Assembly (NCBI GenBank): GCA_964527835.1
Contig: CAZGNV010000008.1
Location: 1 to 64,000 of the forward strand
Origin: JAFDCJ01 sp964527835
GTDB taxonomy: Bacteria; Desulfobacterota; Desulfobacteria; Desulfobacterales; JAFDCJ01
Length of the DNA: 64,000 nt
Direction: 5' to 3'
This document shows positions 35,942 to 45,069 of this stretch, piece after piece. The notes under the pieces were generated by a model. That model saw only the letters and a program-made list of their open reading frames with translations, was not told where the DNA came from and did no database searches. How positions within the stretch are numbered: position 1 is the stretch's first letter; each line of letters starts with the position of its first letter. Both the position numbers and the translations under genes were made by a program.

Positions 35942-37855
35942 ATGACAGATTCTCTGACATTACCGGCTCTGCTCAAACGCAATGCCGAGCGTTACGGCCA
36001 TCGCCGGGTGGCCATCCGCGAAAAGGAATTCGGCATCTGGCAGTCGGTGACCTGGCGCGGTTATTATGAAAATGTGAGAGATTTCGCCCTCGGGCTGCAT
36101 CAAATGGGATTTAAACGCGGCCACCGGCTGGCCTACGCCGGGGACAACCGCCCCCAGGGATTATACGCGGAACTGGCCGCCCAGTCCCTGGGGGGGGCGG
36201 TGGTCGGCATTTATCCGGACAGCCACCTGGAGCAGGTGGAGTACATCATCAACCACTCGGATTCGACTTTCGTGGTGGCCGGCGACCAGGAACAGGCCGA
36301 CAAGATCCTGGAACTGAAGTCCACCTGCCCCCACGTGCAGCAGGTGATTGTGGATGATCCCAAGGGGATGCGGCATTACGACGATCCGCTGCTGGCATAT
36401 TTTAAGGAAATTCAGCAGACCGGCCGGCGGCTGGCTCAAAAACAGCCCGGCCTGTTTGACACCCTGATCAGCGAAGTGTCACCCGATGACGTGGGCATGA
36501 TCAATTATACCTCCGGCACCACGGGGCTTCCCAAGGGAAGCATGATCACCCAGCAGAACATGGTGGCCGTGGCCCGGCTGCAGGATGCCGTGGATGCGGC
36601 GGCCGAAAATTTCGAATACGTCTCCTTTCTGCCCTTTGCCTGGATCGGGGAGCAGGAATTCGGGGTGTACTGGCCGCTTTACAAGGCCTTTGCCGTCAAT
36701 TTTCCGGAAAAAGTGGAGACCGTGCAGGAAAACATCCGGGAGATCGGCCCCCACATTTTGCTGGCGCCGCCGCGGATCTGGGAAAAAATCTGTTCGGACA
36801 TTCAGGTGAAGATCCAGGAGGCGGTCTGGATCAAGCGTTTTGTCTACCGGAGCTTACTGCCGGTGGGCTACCGCATCGCGGACTATATCCTTGAAAAAAA
36901 ACAACCGCCGCTGGCCTGGCGGCTGGCAGACCGGGTGGCCTATTTTCTGCTTTTCCGTTCGCTGAACAATTATTTCGGACTCACGCGGCTGCGCCACGCC
37001 TACACCGGCGGCGCGCCGCTGGGCCCGGAAATCTTCAAGCTGTTTCTGGCCCTGGGGGTGCGGATCAAACAGGCTTACGGCACCACCGAGACCACGGCGG
37101 CTTCCATCGTTCACCGCACCGATGATATTCGTATCGACACCGTCGGCGTTGCACTGCCCGAAATAGAGGTCCGAACCACCGATACCGGAGAGCTGCTGAT
37201 CAAAGGGGACACGGTCTTCAAGGGCTACTACAAAAATCCGGAGGCCACGGCGAAGGCCGTCCGGGACGGCTGGTTTCACACCGGCGATGCGGCCATCATC
37301 GATGACGACGGGCACGTGATCATCATCGACCGCATGGCCGATGTCATGAAGCTGGCCGACGGCAGCCGGTTTTCGCCGCAGCTGATCGAAAACAAGCTGA
37401 AATTTTCACCGTTCATCATGGATGCGGTGATCATCGGCCAGGAAAAGCCCTATATCGCCGCCATGATTTCCATTGATGCCGGCAACGTGGGCAAATGGGC
37501 GGAAAACCGCCAGCTTGCCTATACCACCTTTGCGGATCTGTCCCAGAAAAAAGCGGTCTATGACCTGATCGCCGGCGAAATTGCCAAAACCAACGCCAGC
37601 CTGCCGCGGGTGGCGCAGGTGCGCAAATTCATCCTGCTGTACAAGGAGCTCGATGCCGACGACGAGGAGTTGACCCGCACGCGCAAGGTGCGGCGCAAGT
37701 TTGTGCTGCAGCGCTACGCGCAGCTGGTCGACGGCCTTTACAGCGACCGGGAGACCCTCGATGTCGAGGCCGACATCCGGTACAAGGACGGGACCGCCTA
37801 TCGCATGAAAACCCGGGTGCAAATCAAACCGGTGGATGACGGGGAGTCAAAGTGA
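35942..37855 (+). CDS. Long-chain acyl-CoA synthetase (AMP-forming), operon 2
   Basis: A 637-residue ANL enzyme with MINYTSGTTGLPKGSMI, AYGTTETTAASI, HTGDAAIIDDDGHVIIIDR and FSPQLIENKLKFSPF. The usual KD of the IDRKKD motif is replaced here (IIIDRMADVMKLADG), a variation seen among ligases with atypical substrates. It is co-transcribed with the transporter genes, and its stop overlaps the livG start (GTGA). It probably activates the imported acid to its CoA ester. Confidence 0.92.
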   Translation: MTDSLTLPALLKRNAERYGHRRVAIREKEFGIWQSVTWRGYYENVRDFALGLHQMGFKRGHRLAYAGDNRPQGLYAELAAQSLGGAVVGIYPDSHLEQVEYIINHSDSTFVVAGDQEQADKILELKSTCPHVQQVIVDDPKGMRHYDDPLLAYFKEIQQTGRRLAQKQPGLFDTLISEVSPDDVGMINYTSGTTGLPKGSMITQQNMVAVARLQDAVDAAAENFEYVSFLPFAWIGEQEFGVYWPLYKAFAVNFPEKVETVQENIREIGPHILLAPPRIWEKICSDIQVKIQEAVWIKRFVYRSLLPVGYRIADYILEKKQPPLAWRLADRVAYFLLFRSLNNYFGLTRLRHAYTGGAPLGPEIFKLFLALGVRIKQAYGTTETTAASIVHRTDDIRIDTVGVALPEIEVRTTDTGELLIKGDTVFKGYYKNPEATAKAVRDGWFHTGDAAIIDDDGHVIIIDRMADVMKLADGSRFSPQLIENKLKFSPFIMDAVIIGQEKPYIAAMISIDAGNVGKWAENRQLAYTTFADLSQKKAVYDLIAGEIAKTNASLPRVAQVRKFILLYKELDADDEELTRTRKVRRKFVLQRYAQLVDGLYSDRETLDVEADIRYKDGTAYRMKTRVQIKPVDDGESK

Positions 37856-38664
37856 AGATGGGGACCGCCGAAGATTACCAGCTGGAAATTGAAGACATTC
37901 ATTTGAGCTTTGGAGGGTTGCAGGCCCTTGCCGGGGTGAGCAGCGCAGTCAAGCGGGGCGAAATCTTTTCGATCATCGGCCCCAACGGAGCCGGCAAGAC
38001 CTGCCTGCTCAACTGCATCAACAGCTTTTACCGGCCCCAGAGCGGACGAATCATTTTTGAAGGCCGGGAGATCACCCATTTAAAGGCCCACCGCATCGCC
38101 GCCCTGGGCATTGCCCGCACCTTTCAAAATGTCGAGCTTTTCGCCCACATGACGGTGCTCGACAACATCAAGCTGGGCGGTCACGTGCACCTGAAGTCCG
38201 GCGCTTTTGCCGGCGGCATTTACTTCGGCAAGTCCCGCCGGGAGGAGATGGAGTTTCGCAAATACATTGAAGAAAAAATCATCGACTTGCTCGAAATCGA
38301 GCACATCCGCAAGAAACCGGTGCACACCCTGCCCTACGGTCTGCAAAAGCGGGTGGAGCTGGCCCGGGCCCTGGCCCTGCGCCCCAGGCTGCTGCTGCTC
38401 GATGAACCTTGCGCGGGCATGAACCTGGAGGAAACCGAAGACATCGCCCGGTTCGTGCTGGACATTAACGAGGAGTGGGGCACCACCATCATTTTGATTG
38501 AGCACGACATGGGGGTGGTCATGGATATTTCGGACCGGGTGTGCGTGCTGGACTTCGGCCGCAAGATCGCCGAGGGGTTGCCCGCCGAGGTGCGTCACAA
38601 CCCTCAGGTGATCAAGGCCTACCTGGGCGAGGAGGACAAGACCTACTCGCGATTGGATGCCTAG
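37852..38664 (+). CDS. LIV-type ABC transporter ATP-binding protein (LivG family), operon 2
   Basis: A 270-residue ATPase with Walker A GPNGAGKT, GIARTFQNVELF, LPYGLQKRVELARALA and Walker B LLLLDEPCAGM, then ILIEHDMGVV. The start is the GTG at 37852, overlapping the synthetase stop by four bases; an ATG two codons later is possible. Confidence 0.95.
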   Translation: MKMGTAEDYQLEIEDIHLSFGGLQALAGVSSAVKRGEIFSIIGPNGAGKTCLLNCINSFYRPQSGRIIFEGREITHLKAHRIAALGIARTFQNVELFAHMTVLDNIKLGGHVHLKSGAFAGGIYFGKSRREEMEFRKYIEEKIIDLLEIEHIRKKPVHTLPYGLQKRVELARALALRPRLLLLDEPCAGMNLEETEDIARFVLDINEEWGTTIILIEHDMGVVMDISDRVCVLDFGRKIAEGLPAEVRHNPQVIKAYLGEEDKTYSRLDA

Positions 38665-38666
38665 CC

Positions 38667-39470
38667 ATGGAATCGCTGCTGGAAGTCAACAACATCGAAG
38701 TCGTTTACCACAATGTCATCCTGGTGTTGAAGGGGATGTCCCTGCGGGTGGATGAAGGCCGGATTGTCACCATTCTGGGCAACAACGGCGCCGGCAAAAG
38801 CACCACCCTCAAGGCGATCTCGGGGCTGTTGAAGTCCGAAAACGGCGAGGTCACCGACGGCCAGATCCGTTTCATGGGACAGCGCATCGACCGGCTGTAT
38901 CCCGAAGAGCTGGTGCGCATGGGGATCTTCCAGGTCATGGAAGGCCGGCGGGTCTTTGAAGATCTCACGGTGGAAGAAAACCTTGTGGCCGCCGGGCACA
39001 CGGTGAAAAACAAAAGCCGGCTGAAACAGGACATGAAGCGGGTCTATGAATATTTTCCCCGTCTCTTTGAACGGCGCAAGGTGCTGGCCGGCTACATCAG
39101 CGGCGGTGAGCAGCAGATGCTGGTCATCGGCAGGGGGCTGATGGCCTCTCCCAGGCTGATGCTCATGGATGAGCCTTCCATGGGGCTTTCTCCCATGCTG
39201 GTGGGCGAGATCTTTGAAATCATTCGGCGCATCAACACCGAGCAGAGGGTCAGCATTTTGCTGGTGGAGCAAAACGCCCGCCTGGCGCTGGATATCGCCC
39301 ATCACGCCTATGTCATGGAAAACGGCCGGATTGTGCTCGACGACACCGTGGACAAGATCAAGGACAATGCCGATGTCAAGGAGTTTTACCTGGGCTTGAC
39401 GGAAGTCGGCAAAAAGAAAAGCTACCGCGACGTCAAGCACTACAAACGACGCAAACGCTGGTTGACGTAG
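38667..39470 (+). CDS. LIV-type ABC transporter ATP-binding protein (LivF family), operon 2
   Basis: A 267-residue ATPase with Walker A GNNGAGKST, signature ISGGEQQ, Walker B LMLMDEPSMGLSP and ILLVEQNARLALD. It ends the operon. The C-terminus is unusually basic (KKKSYRDVKHYKRRKRW), like that of its counterpart in operon 1. The ATG at 38667 starts two bases after the livG stop. Confidence 0.95.
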   Translation: MESLLEVNNIEVVYHNVILVLKGMSLRVDEGRIVTILGNNGAGKSTTLKAISGLLKSENGEVTDGQIRFMGQRIDRLYPEELVRMGIFQVMEGRRVFEDLTVEENLVAAGHTVKNKSRLKQDMKRVYEYFPRLFERRKVLAGYISGGEQQMLVIGRGLMASPRLMLMDEPSMGLSPMLVGEIFEIIRRINTEQRVSILLVEQNARLALDIAHHAYVMENGRIVLDDTVDKIKDNADVKEFYLGLTEVGKKKSYRDVKHYKRRKRWLT

Positions 39471-39509
39471 CTTCAGTGGCGTCGTGATTCATCAACTGTC
39501 AACTTCGGT

Positions 39510-39983
39510 TCAGGAGCGGCCCAGGTAAACCCCATCGTAATCCAGGGTTGTCAGGGGATTCCCTCCGATGCCAACCCCGGCGCCCACGACTTCTCCCAGA
39601 AAAAGGGTGTGATTTCCCGGACGGTAGGTTGCCGTCACCCGGCATTCGAACCAGGCCAGACAATTCTCGATTATGGGGCACCCCGTTGTTCCCCGCTGCC
39701 AGGCAAGGTCCGCGAATTTTTTGCCGGGGTCGGGGCCTTTGAAGCGCCGCAGAAAATCCGACTGCCCTTTGGCCGGCACGTGCAGCGCAAAGCAGCCGCT
39801 TTGCTCGATGAGCCCGTGGGAGTAACGGTTGGGATGCACCGCCGCCATCAGCAGCAGCGGATCATAGGAGATCTGGCTGACCCAGGAGGCGATCATGCCG
39901 TTGATTTCTTCCTGGTAAAAAGTGGTCAGCACGTAGATTCCATAGGTCATCTGGCCGAGGGCCTGTTGCCACGATTTTTCCAT
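39510..39983 (-). CDS. Flavin reductase-like FMN-binding protein (flavoredoxin type)
   Basis: A 157-residue protein with the flavin reductase-like fold. GIYVLTTFYQEEINGMIASWVSQISYDPLLLMAAV is the FMN-binding start typical of flavoredoxin-like proteins. It may pass electrons between NAD(P)H or ferredoxin and a partner. It lies 24 bases downstream of the ketopantoate-reductase-like gene. The ATG at 39983 is chosen over a TTG seven codons earlier. Confidence 0.82.
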   Translation of the reverse strand: MEKSWQQALGQMTYGIYVLTTFYQEEINGMIASWVSQISYDPLLLMAAVHPNRYSHGLIEQSGCFALHVPAKGQSDFLRRFKGPDPGKKFADLAWQRGTTGCPIIENCLAWFECRVTATYRPGNHTLFLGEVVGAGVGIGGNPLTTLDYDGVYLGRS

Positions 39984-40026
39984 GGGCGGGGATTCTCCTT
40001 GCAAACAGTTTTCCAGCAGTTGGGTG

Positions 40027-40803
40027 TCAGCAGGCGGTGGACGCGCGTACTTTGCGGATGGCCGGTATTTCCAGTCCGGCCTGATCGGCCAGGGCGATGA
40101 CGCGCTCCAGCCGCCCTGCTGCCGAACGGCCCATGCAGCGGTGATGCGGGTCGCCTTTGACGGCCTGGGCCATGGAGGCCATCAGCCGTTGCCGTGAAAA
40201 AGTCTTGCCGGTCAACCACTGCTGGACGGCGATCACGTCAGCGGCGATCTCATCGGCCAGCTGCCGGTGCTCCGTCCACAGGCGGTGGGTGGTGGCGCCG
40301 TCTGCCAGCACCAGCCCGGCGATGTTGATGGTCAGCACGAACACGTTTTTAAACACCAGTTCAAAAAGCAGTTGATCTTCGGTTGGCAGCACCTGGCACG
40401 GGATGTCGATGCTTTGCAGGCAAGCGGCGATAAGCTCGGCCCGCGGTCCGAAGCAGCGCGACGGCAGCAGGACCTCGTAATCGCGGCCCTTCTTTTTTTC
40501 AAACCACACCGAGATGACCGTGGGCCCTTCAATGCCGTAAGCCTGCCAGTCTTTGGGGAGCAGCTCGTTTTGCAGCAGCCCGATGACGTTTTTCCATTGG
40601 GACGGGAAGGCGGCCATCACGGCCGGAAAATCTTTTTCGGCCACCGCCACGAGCGCCAGCCGGGGGGCGGGGATTTTTTCAGCTTCGGCGGCCATGTCCA
40701 TGCGGCGGGTGACCGGGTAAACCGGATACCCGCAGCGCAAAAATGCCCGGGCAAAAACGCCGGCCAGCTGGCCGATGCCGACGATGACGATGGGGGGGTG
40801 CAT
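40027..40803 (-). CDS. Ketopantoate reductase-like NAD(P)-binding protein
   Basis: A 258-residue protein. The N-terminal Rossmann loop is VIVGIGQLAGVFARAFLRCGY. The middle part has VIGLLQNELLPKDW where classical PanE has a QNG motif, and a helical C-terminal domain follows. This suggests an ApbA/PanE-like fold with altered catalysis, not true PanE. The substrate is unknown. It is upstream of, and probably co-transcribed with, the flavin reductase gene. Confidence 0.62.
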   Translation of the reverse strand: MHPPIVIVGIGQLAGVFARAFLRCGYPVYPVTRRMDMAAEAEKIPAPRLALVAVAEKDFPAVMAAFPSQWKNVIGLLQNELLPKDWQAYGIEGPTVISVWFEKKKGRDYEVLLPSRCFGPRAELIAACLQSIDIPCQVLPTEDQLLFELVFKNVFVLTINIAGLVLADGATTHRLWTEHRQLADEIAADVIAVQQWLTGKTFSRQRLMASMAQAVKGDPHHRCMGRSAAGRLERVIALADQAGLEIPAIRKVRASTAC

Positions 40804-40954
40804 AGGGAGCCTCGCTGCAAATTCATCGAAAGCTAATCGCTGTTGAAGATAGTATAAACAGGAGATAACTTGCCTGTCAATTTATAAAGTGATAGGACAT
40901 TGCAGCAATGCAAGATCAAGTCAAAATGGATCAATAACCCCGTGGAGGAGCAAG

Positions 40955-42943
40955 ATGACAACCCGCACCATCCAGGAAGGCACGATTTTGTGGGAGCCTG
41001 ATGAAGAAGCCAAAAACCAGGCGGCGATCACAAAGTACATGCGTTGGCTCGACACCCGCAAGGGTCTGCACTTTGATGACTACCACAGCCTGTGGCAATG
41101 GTCGGTCAGTGAACTGGAAGATTTCTGGCAGTCGCTGTGGGAATTTTTTGACATCCGGGCCTTGCGGCCGTATGCAAAGGTGTTGTCCGGGCGCAGTATG
41201 CCCGGGGCCCGGTGGTTCGAGGGGGCCGAACTGAACTACGCCGAACATGTGTTTCGCCACCAGAGCCCGGATCGGCCCGCACTGCTGTTTCAGTCCGAGC
41301 GCCAGCCGCTGACGGAAATTTCCTGGCAAAAACTGTCGGGCGAGGTGGCCTCGGTAGCCGCCGCCCTGCGTGCCCTGGGGGTCCGACCCGGCGACCGTGT
41401 GGTGGCTTACATGCCCAATATTCCCCAGACCGTCACGGCCTTTCTGGCCTGTGCGGCCATCGGAGCGGTTTGGTCCAGCTGTTCGCCGGATTTCGGCACT
41501 CGCAGCGTGGTGGACCGCTTCAGCCAGATCAGGCCCAAAGTGCTTTTTGCCGTGGACGGCTATTGCTATGGCGGCAAATCCTTTGACTGCCGCCCGGCCG
41601 TCTCCCGGCTGCAGCAGGCCCTGGAATCGCTGGAGCACACGGTGCTGGTTCCTTATCTACAAGGCGGGACGAAACCCGGCCTGAGCGGAGCTGCTTTGGG
41701 CTGGGACGAACTGCGGCAGCAAGGAGGTGAGCTGGTTTTCAAACCGCTGCCCTTTGACCATCCCCTGTGGGTGGTTTATTCTTCGGGCACCACCGGTCTG
41801 CCCAAGGGCCTGGTGCACGGACATGGGGGAATTCTGCTCGAGTTTATGAAGTTTATCGGCCTGCATATGAATGTGCAGCCGGGCGACCGGTTTTTCTGGT
41901 TTTCGACCACCGGCTGGGTGATGTGGAATATTGTCCAGGGCAGCCTGCTGGCCGGCGGCACACCGGTGCTTTACGACGGCAGCCCCGGCTACCCTGACAT
42001 GGATGTGCTGTGGCAGCTGGCGCAAGACGCCCGTATGAGCGTTTTCGGCACCAGCGCGGCCTATATCACCACCTGCATGCACCAGGGTCTGGAGCCGGGC
42101 ACAAAATATGACCTGGGCAGTTTAAGGGCCATCGGGTCAACAGGGTCTCCTTTGCCGGTGGAAGGCTTCCGGTGGGTGTACGAATGCGTCAAAAAGGATG
42201 TTTTGCTGGGCTCGACCAGCGGCGGAACCGATCCGTGCACCGGGTTTTTCGGCAGCTGCCCCCTGCTGCCGGTGCGCGCCGGACAATTGCAGTGCCGCTG
42301 CCTGGGGGTCAAGGCCGAGGCCTTTGATGAGAAGGGAAATTCCCTGATCGACGAGGTCGGCGAGCTGGTGATCACCGCGCCCATGCCCTCCATGCCGCTG
42401 CATCTGTGGAACGATCCGGACAACAAACGATACCTCGAAAGCTATTTTGACATGTATCCCGGGGTGTGGCGCCACGGCGACTGGGTCAGGATTACTTCCG
42501 AGGGCGGTGCGGTCATCCTGGGACGCTCCGATTCGACCATCAACCGGCTGGGGGTGCGCATGGGCAGCAGCGAGATTTATTCGGTGGTGGAAGAGCTGCC
42601 CCAGATCGCCGACAGCCTGGTAATCGGATTTGAACTGCCCGGCGGCGGCTATTGCATGCCGCTTTTCGTGGTGCTGGAAAGCGGTGTTGCCCTGGACGGG
42701 GCCCTTAAGGCCAGCATCAACGGGCAAATCCGCCGTGCCCTTTCACCGCGCCATGTGCCGGATGAAATTCATGCCATCAAGGAAGTCCCGCGCACGCTCA
42801 ACGGCAAAAAATTGGAGGTGCCGGTGAAAAAGATTCTGTCGGGCATGGCACTGGAGCAGGCGGTCAACGTGGACTCCATGGCCAATCCCCAGGCCATGGA
42901 CTATTTTGTGAAGCTGGCCGCTAAACTGAAATCGGGCAAATAG
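40955..42943 (+). CDS. Acetoacetyl-CoA synthetase (acetoacetate-CoA ligase)
   Basis: A 662-residue ANL enzyme of the Acs/AACS subgroup. Family motifs are MPGARWFEGAELNYAEHVFR, VYSSGTTGLPKGLVHGHGGILLE, STTGWVMWN and SGGTDPCTGFFG, with the C-terminal NGKKLEVPVKKIL. It activates acetoacetate with ATP and CoA. The ATG at 40955 follows GGAGGAG. It would feed ketone-body-type intermediates into beta-oxidation products. An acetoacetate-decarboxylase-like gene lies far downstream (61237). Confidence 0.93.
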   Translation: MTTRTIQEGTILWEPDEEAKNQAAITKYMRWLDTRKGLHFDDYHSLWQWSVSELEDFWQSLWEFFDIRALRPYAKVLSGRSMPGARWFEGAELNYAEHVFRHQSPDRPALLFQSERQPLTEISWQKLSGEVASVAAALRALGVRPGDRVVAYMPNIPQTVTAFLACAAIGAVWSSCSPDFGTRSVVDRFSQIRPKVLFAVDGYCYGGKSFDCRPAVSRLQQALESLEHTVLVPYLQGGTKPGLSGAALGWDELRQQGGELVFKPLPFDHPLWVVYSSGTTGLPKGLVHGHGGILLEFMKFIGLHMNVQPGDRFFWFSTTGWVMWNIVQGSLLAGGTPVLYDGSPGYPDMDVLWQLAQDARMSVFGTSAAYITTCMHQGLEPGTKYDLGSLRAIGSTGSPLPVEGFRWVYECVKKDVLLGSTSGGTDPCTGFFGSCPLLPVRAGQLQCRCLGVKAEAFDEKGNSLIDEVGELVITAPMPSMPLHLWNDPDNKRYLESYFDMYPGVWRHGDWVRITSEGGAVILGRSDSTINRLGVRMGSSEIYSVVEELPQIADSLVIGFELPGGGYCMPLFVVLESGVALDGALKASINGQIRRALSPRHVPDEIHAIKEVPRTLNGKKLEVPVKKILSGMALEQAVNVDSMANPQAMDYFVKLAAKLKSGK

Positions 42944-42958
42944 GAGATTTTTTTCAAT

Positions 42959-44959
42959 CTACCTCCCGTCGAGCACATCCCGAACGACTCCAGCGATTTC
43001 TTTCAAGATGATCGGCTTCATCACCAGCTGTTTGATGCCGATGGCGGCGATCTTTTCTTCGGACAGCTGGTTGCTGAAGCCGGTGACCAGGATGATGGGA
43101 ATGTCCGGCCGGATTTCAAGTATCTGCTGGGCCAGCCTGTCGCCGGTCAGATGCGGCATGGTCATGTCCGTCAGGATCAGGTCAAAATCATCGGGCCGGT
43201 TGCGAAACAGCTCGAGGGCTTCCAGGCTGCTGGCCCGGGTGGTGACCCGGTAGCCCAGGCGTTCGAGCATCTGCTGGCCGATGTCGATCAGAAAGGCCTC
43301 GTCATCAACGAAAAGAATGCGTTCGGTGCCGGTGGGAATCGGCTCTTCGTCCTGGCGTTGCTCGGTGCTGACGGTTTTTTCAAGCACCGGCAGGTAGACT
43401 TTAAACGTGGCGCCTTGGCCCGGTTTGCTGTCCACCGTGATAGCACCGCCGTGGCTCGATACGATGCCGTGGACCACCGAAAGGCCCATGCCGGTGCCCT
43501 GGTCGCGCTTTTTGGTGGTGAAAAAGGGGTCGAAAATGCGCTGCAGCACCTCGGGGGGCATCCCGTGGCCCGTGTCGCTGACGGTCAGAACCACATGGGG
43601 GCCGGCGGTGAGCTGGGGAAAATTGAGGGTAAAAGCGGCATCCAGCGCCTCTTCGGTCAAACTCACCATCAAGCTGCCGCCCTCATCGGCCATGGCGTGG
43701 GCGGCATTGGTGCACAGATTCATGATCACCTGGTGGATCTGGGTGGGGTCTGCCAGAACCGCGGCGCGGGTGTGCACCTGGTATTTGATGTCGATGGTGG
43801 TGGGCAGCGAGGCCCGCAGCAGTTTGAAGGCCTCGGTGACGATGGGCTTGAGCTGAACGGGAATCAGGGCGTGCTCGCTCTGGCGGCTGAAGGTCAAGAT
43901 CTGCTTGACCAGGTCCCGGGCGCGTTCGCCGGCTTCCTTGACTTTTTGCAGGTTGTCCCGCAGACCGGGGTCCAGGGTGCTGTCGGCCAGCGACAGTTCG
44001 GTGTAGCCCATAATGGCGGACAGAATATTGTTGAAGTCGTGGGCGATGCCGCCGGCCAGGCTGCCGATGGCCTCCATGCGCTGGGCCTGGGCCAGCTGAG
44101 TCTGCAGCTTTTTCTGTTCACGGATGTCCCGGATGTTGATGATGCTGCCCACTGTCTCGCCGGTGGGCCCGTGGACAATGGCGCCGCTGATGATCACCGG
44201 AATAATGTTGCCCTGCCGGTCGTAGCGGCAGGTCTCGGTGGCCCGCACCGGTTTGCCCGCCATCACGGTTTCGATCATCGTTTTGGTTTCGGGCCAGTTT
44301 TTTTCGGGCACGAAAAGGTCCATTTTCCTGCCCACCCGTTCTTCCAGCGACCATCCGAAAATCGCTGTAAAAGCCGGGTTGAAATAAACCACCCGACCCT
44401 GGCCGTCGTAGAGCACCACCGGGTCGGGATTGGCATGCAGGGCGGCGCGAAAGCGCTCTTCACTTTCCCTCAGCAGGCCTTCGGCTTCTTTCTGCCGGGT
44501 CAGGTCAATGATGATCCCCCGCAACCCCACCGCCCGACCGTCGCGCATCACCCGGTTGGCATGGATCACCACCGGAAAGGTGCTGCCGTCCCTTCGGCAG
44601 GCCGTGTATTCAATGCCGGGCACCTCCTCACCGCTGAGCACCTGTGCAATCGCTTCCCCCGCCCGATCCCGGTCCTGGTCTGCGATCATGTCCAGGGCGT
44701 AAAGGCCGTTTTTGAAATCCTGCTCGGTATAGCCGAAAAGGGTGTAGGCGTTGCGGTTGACGAAAGTCAGCCTGCCGGCCTCGTCGGTTTCAAACACGAT
44801 CTGCGGCAGGGAGTCGGCCAGGGACCGGTAGCGCGCCTCGGACTCGCGCAGGGTCTGTGTGCGCTGGGCCACGGTTTGCTCCAGGCGGCGGGTGTATTCT
44901 TTTTCGTGTTTTTCGAGGGATTTTTTCTTTTTCAGTGGGTCTGCGGTGCTGTTCATCAT
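42959..44959 (-). CDS. Hybrid sensor histidine kinase with two PAS domains and C-terminal receiver
   Basis: A 666-residue soluble protein. A charged coiled coil (about 10-40) precedes PAS 1 (about 40-155) and PAS 2 (about 165-280). The HisKA domain has the phospho-accepting His at about 307 (GGIAHDFNNILS), followed by HATPase with DTGHGMPPEVLQRIFDPFFTTK and GTGMGLSVVHGIV. The receiver has FVDDEA and acceptor Asp in DLILTDMTMP. There are no membrane segments, so it senses a cytoplasmic signal or cofactor. No response-regulator gene is adjacent. The long frame on the opposite strand is a shadow. Confidence 0.94.
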   Translation of the reverse strand: MMNSTADPLKKKKSLEKHEKEYTRRLEQTVAQRTQTLRESEARYRSLADSLPQIVFETDEAGRLTFVNRNAYTLFGYTEQDFKNGLYALDMIADQDRDRAGEAIAQVLSGEEVPGIEYTACRRDGSTFPVVIHANRVMRDGRAVGLRGIIIDLTRQKEAEGLLRESEERFRAALHANPDPVVLYDGQGRVVYFNPAFTAIFGWSLEERVGRKMDLFVPEKNWPETKTMIETVMAGKPVRATETCRYDRQGNIIPVIISGAIVHGPTGETVGSIINIRDIREQKKLQTQLAQAQRMEAIGSLAGGIAHDFNNILSAIMGYTELSLADSTLDPGLRDNLQKVKEAGERARDLVKQILTFSRQSEHALIPVQLKPIVTEAFKLLRASLPTTIDIKYQVHTRAAVLADPTQIHQVIMNLCTNAAHAMADEGGSLMVSLTEEALDAAFTLNFPQLTAGPHVVLTVSDTGHGMPPEVLQRIFDPFFTTKKRDQGTGMGLSVVHGIVSSHGGAITVDSKPGQGATFKVYLPVLEKTVSTEQRQDEEPIPTGTERILFVDDEAFLIDIGQQMLERLGYRVTTRASSLEALELFRNRPDDFDLILTDMTMPHLTGDRLAQQILEIRPDIPIILVTGFSNQLSEEKIAAIGIKQLVMKPIILKEIAGVVRDVLDGR

Positions 44960-45069
44960 CGGGCGCTTTCAGAGGCAGGGCCGGGATTAGGCGGACCGGT
45001 GTCTTGGGGGCCTTGCATTGCCTGCTTTTTTATTTCATTATAGCATAAATTCGGGCGGAAACATATCCC

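Noticed and set aside
40804..40954. Small inverted repeat ACAGG...CCTGT upstream of the acetoacetyl-CoA synthetase
   Set aside because: Arms of five bases are expected by chance; no promoter could be fitted to it.
43151..45043. 630-codon open frame on the plus strand opposite the histidine kinase
   Set aside because: It is antisense to clear PAS, HisKA, HATPase and receiver motifs, and its His/Gly/Gln-rich composition is typical of a shadow frame.
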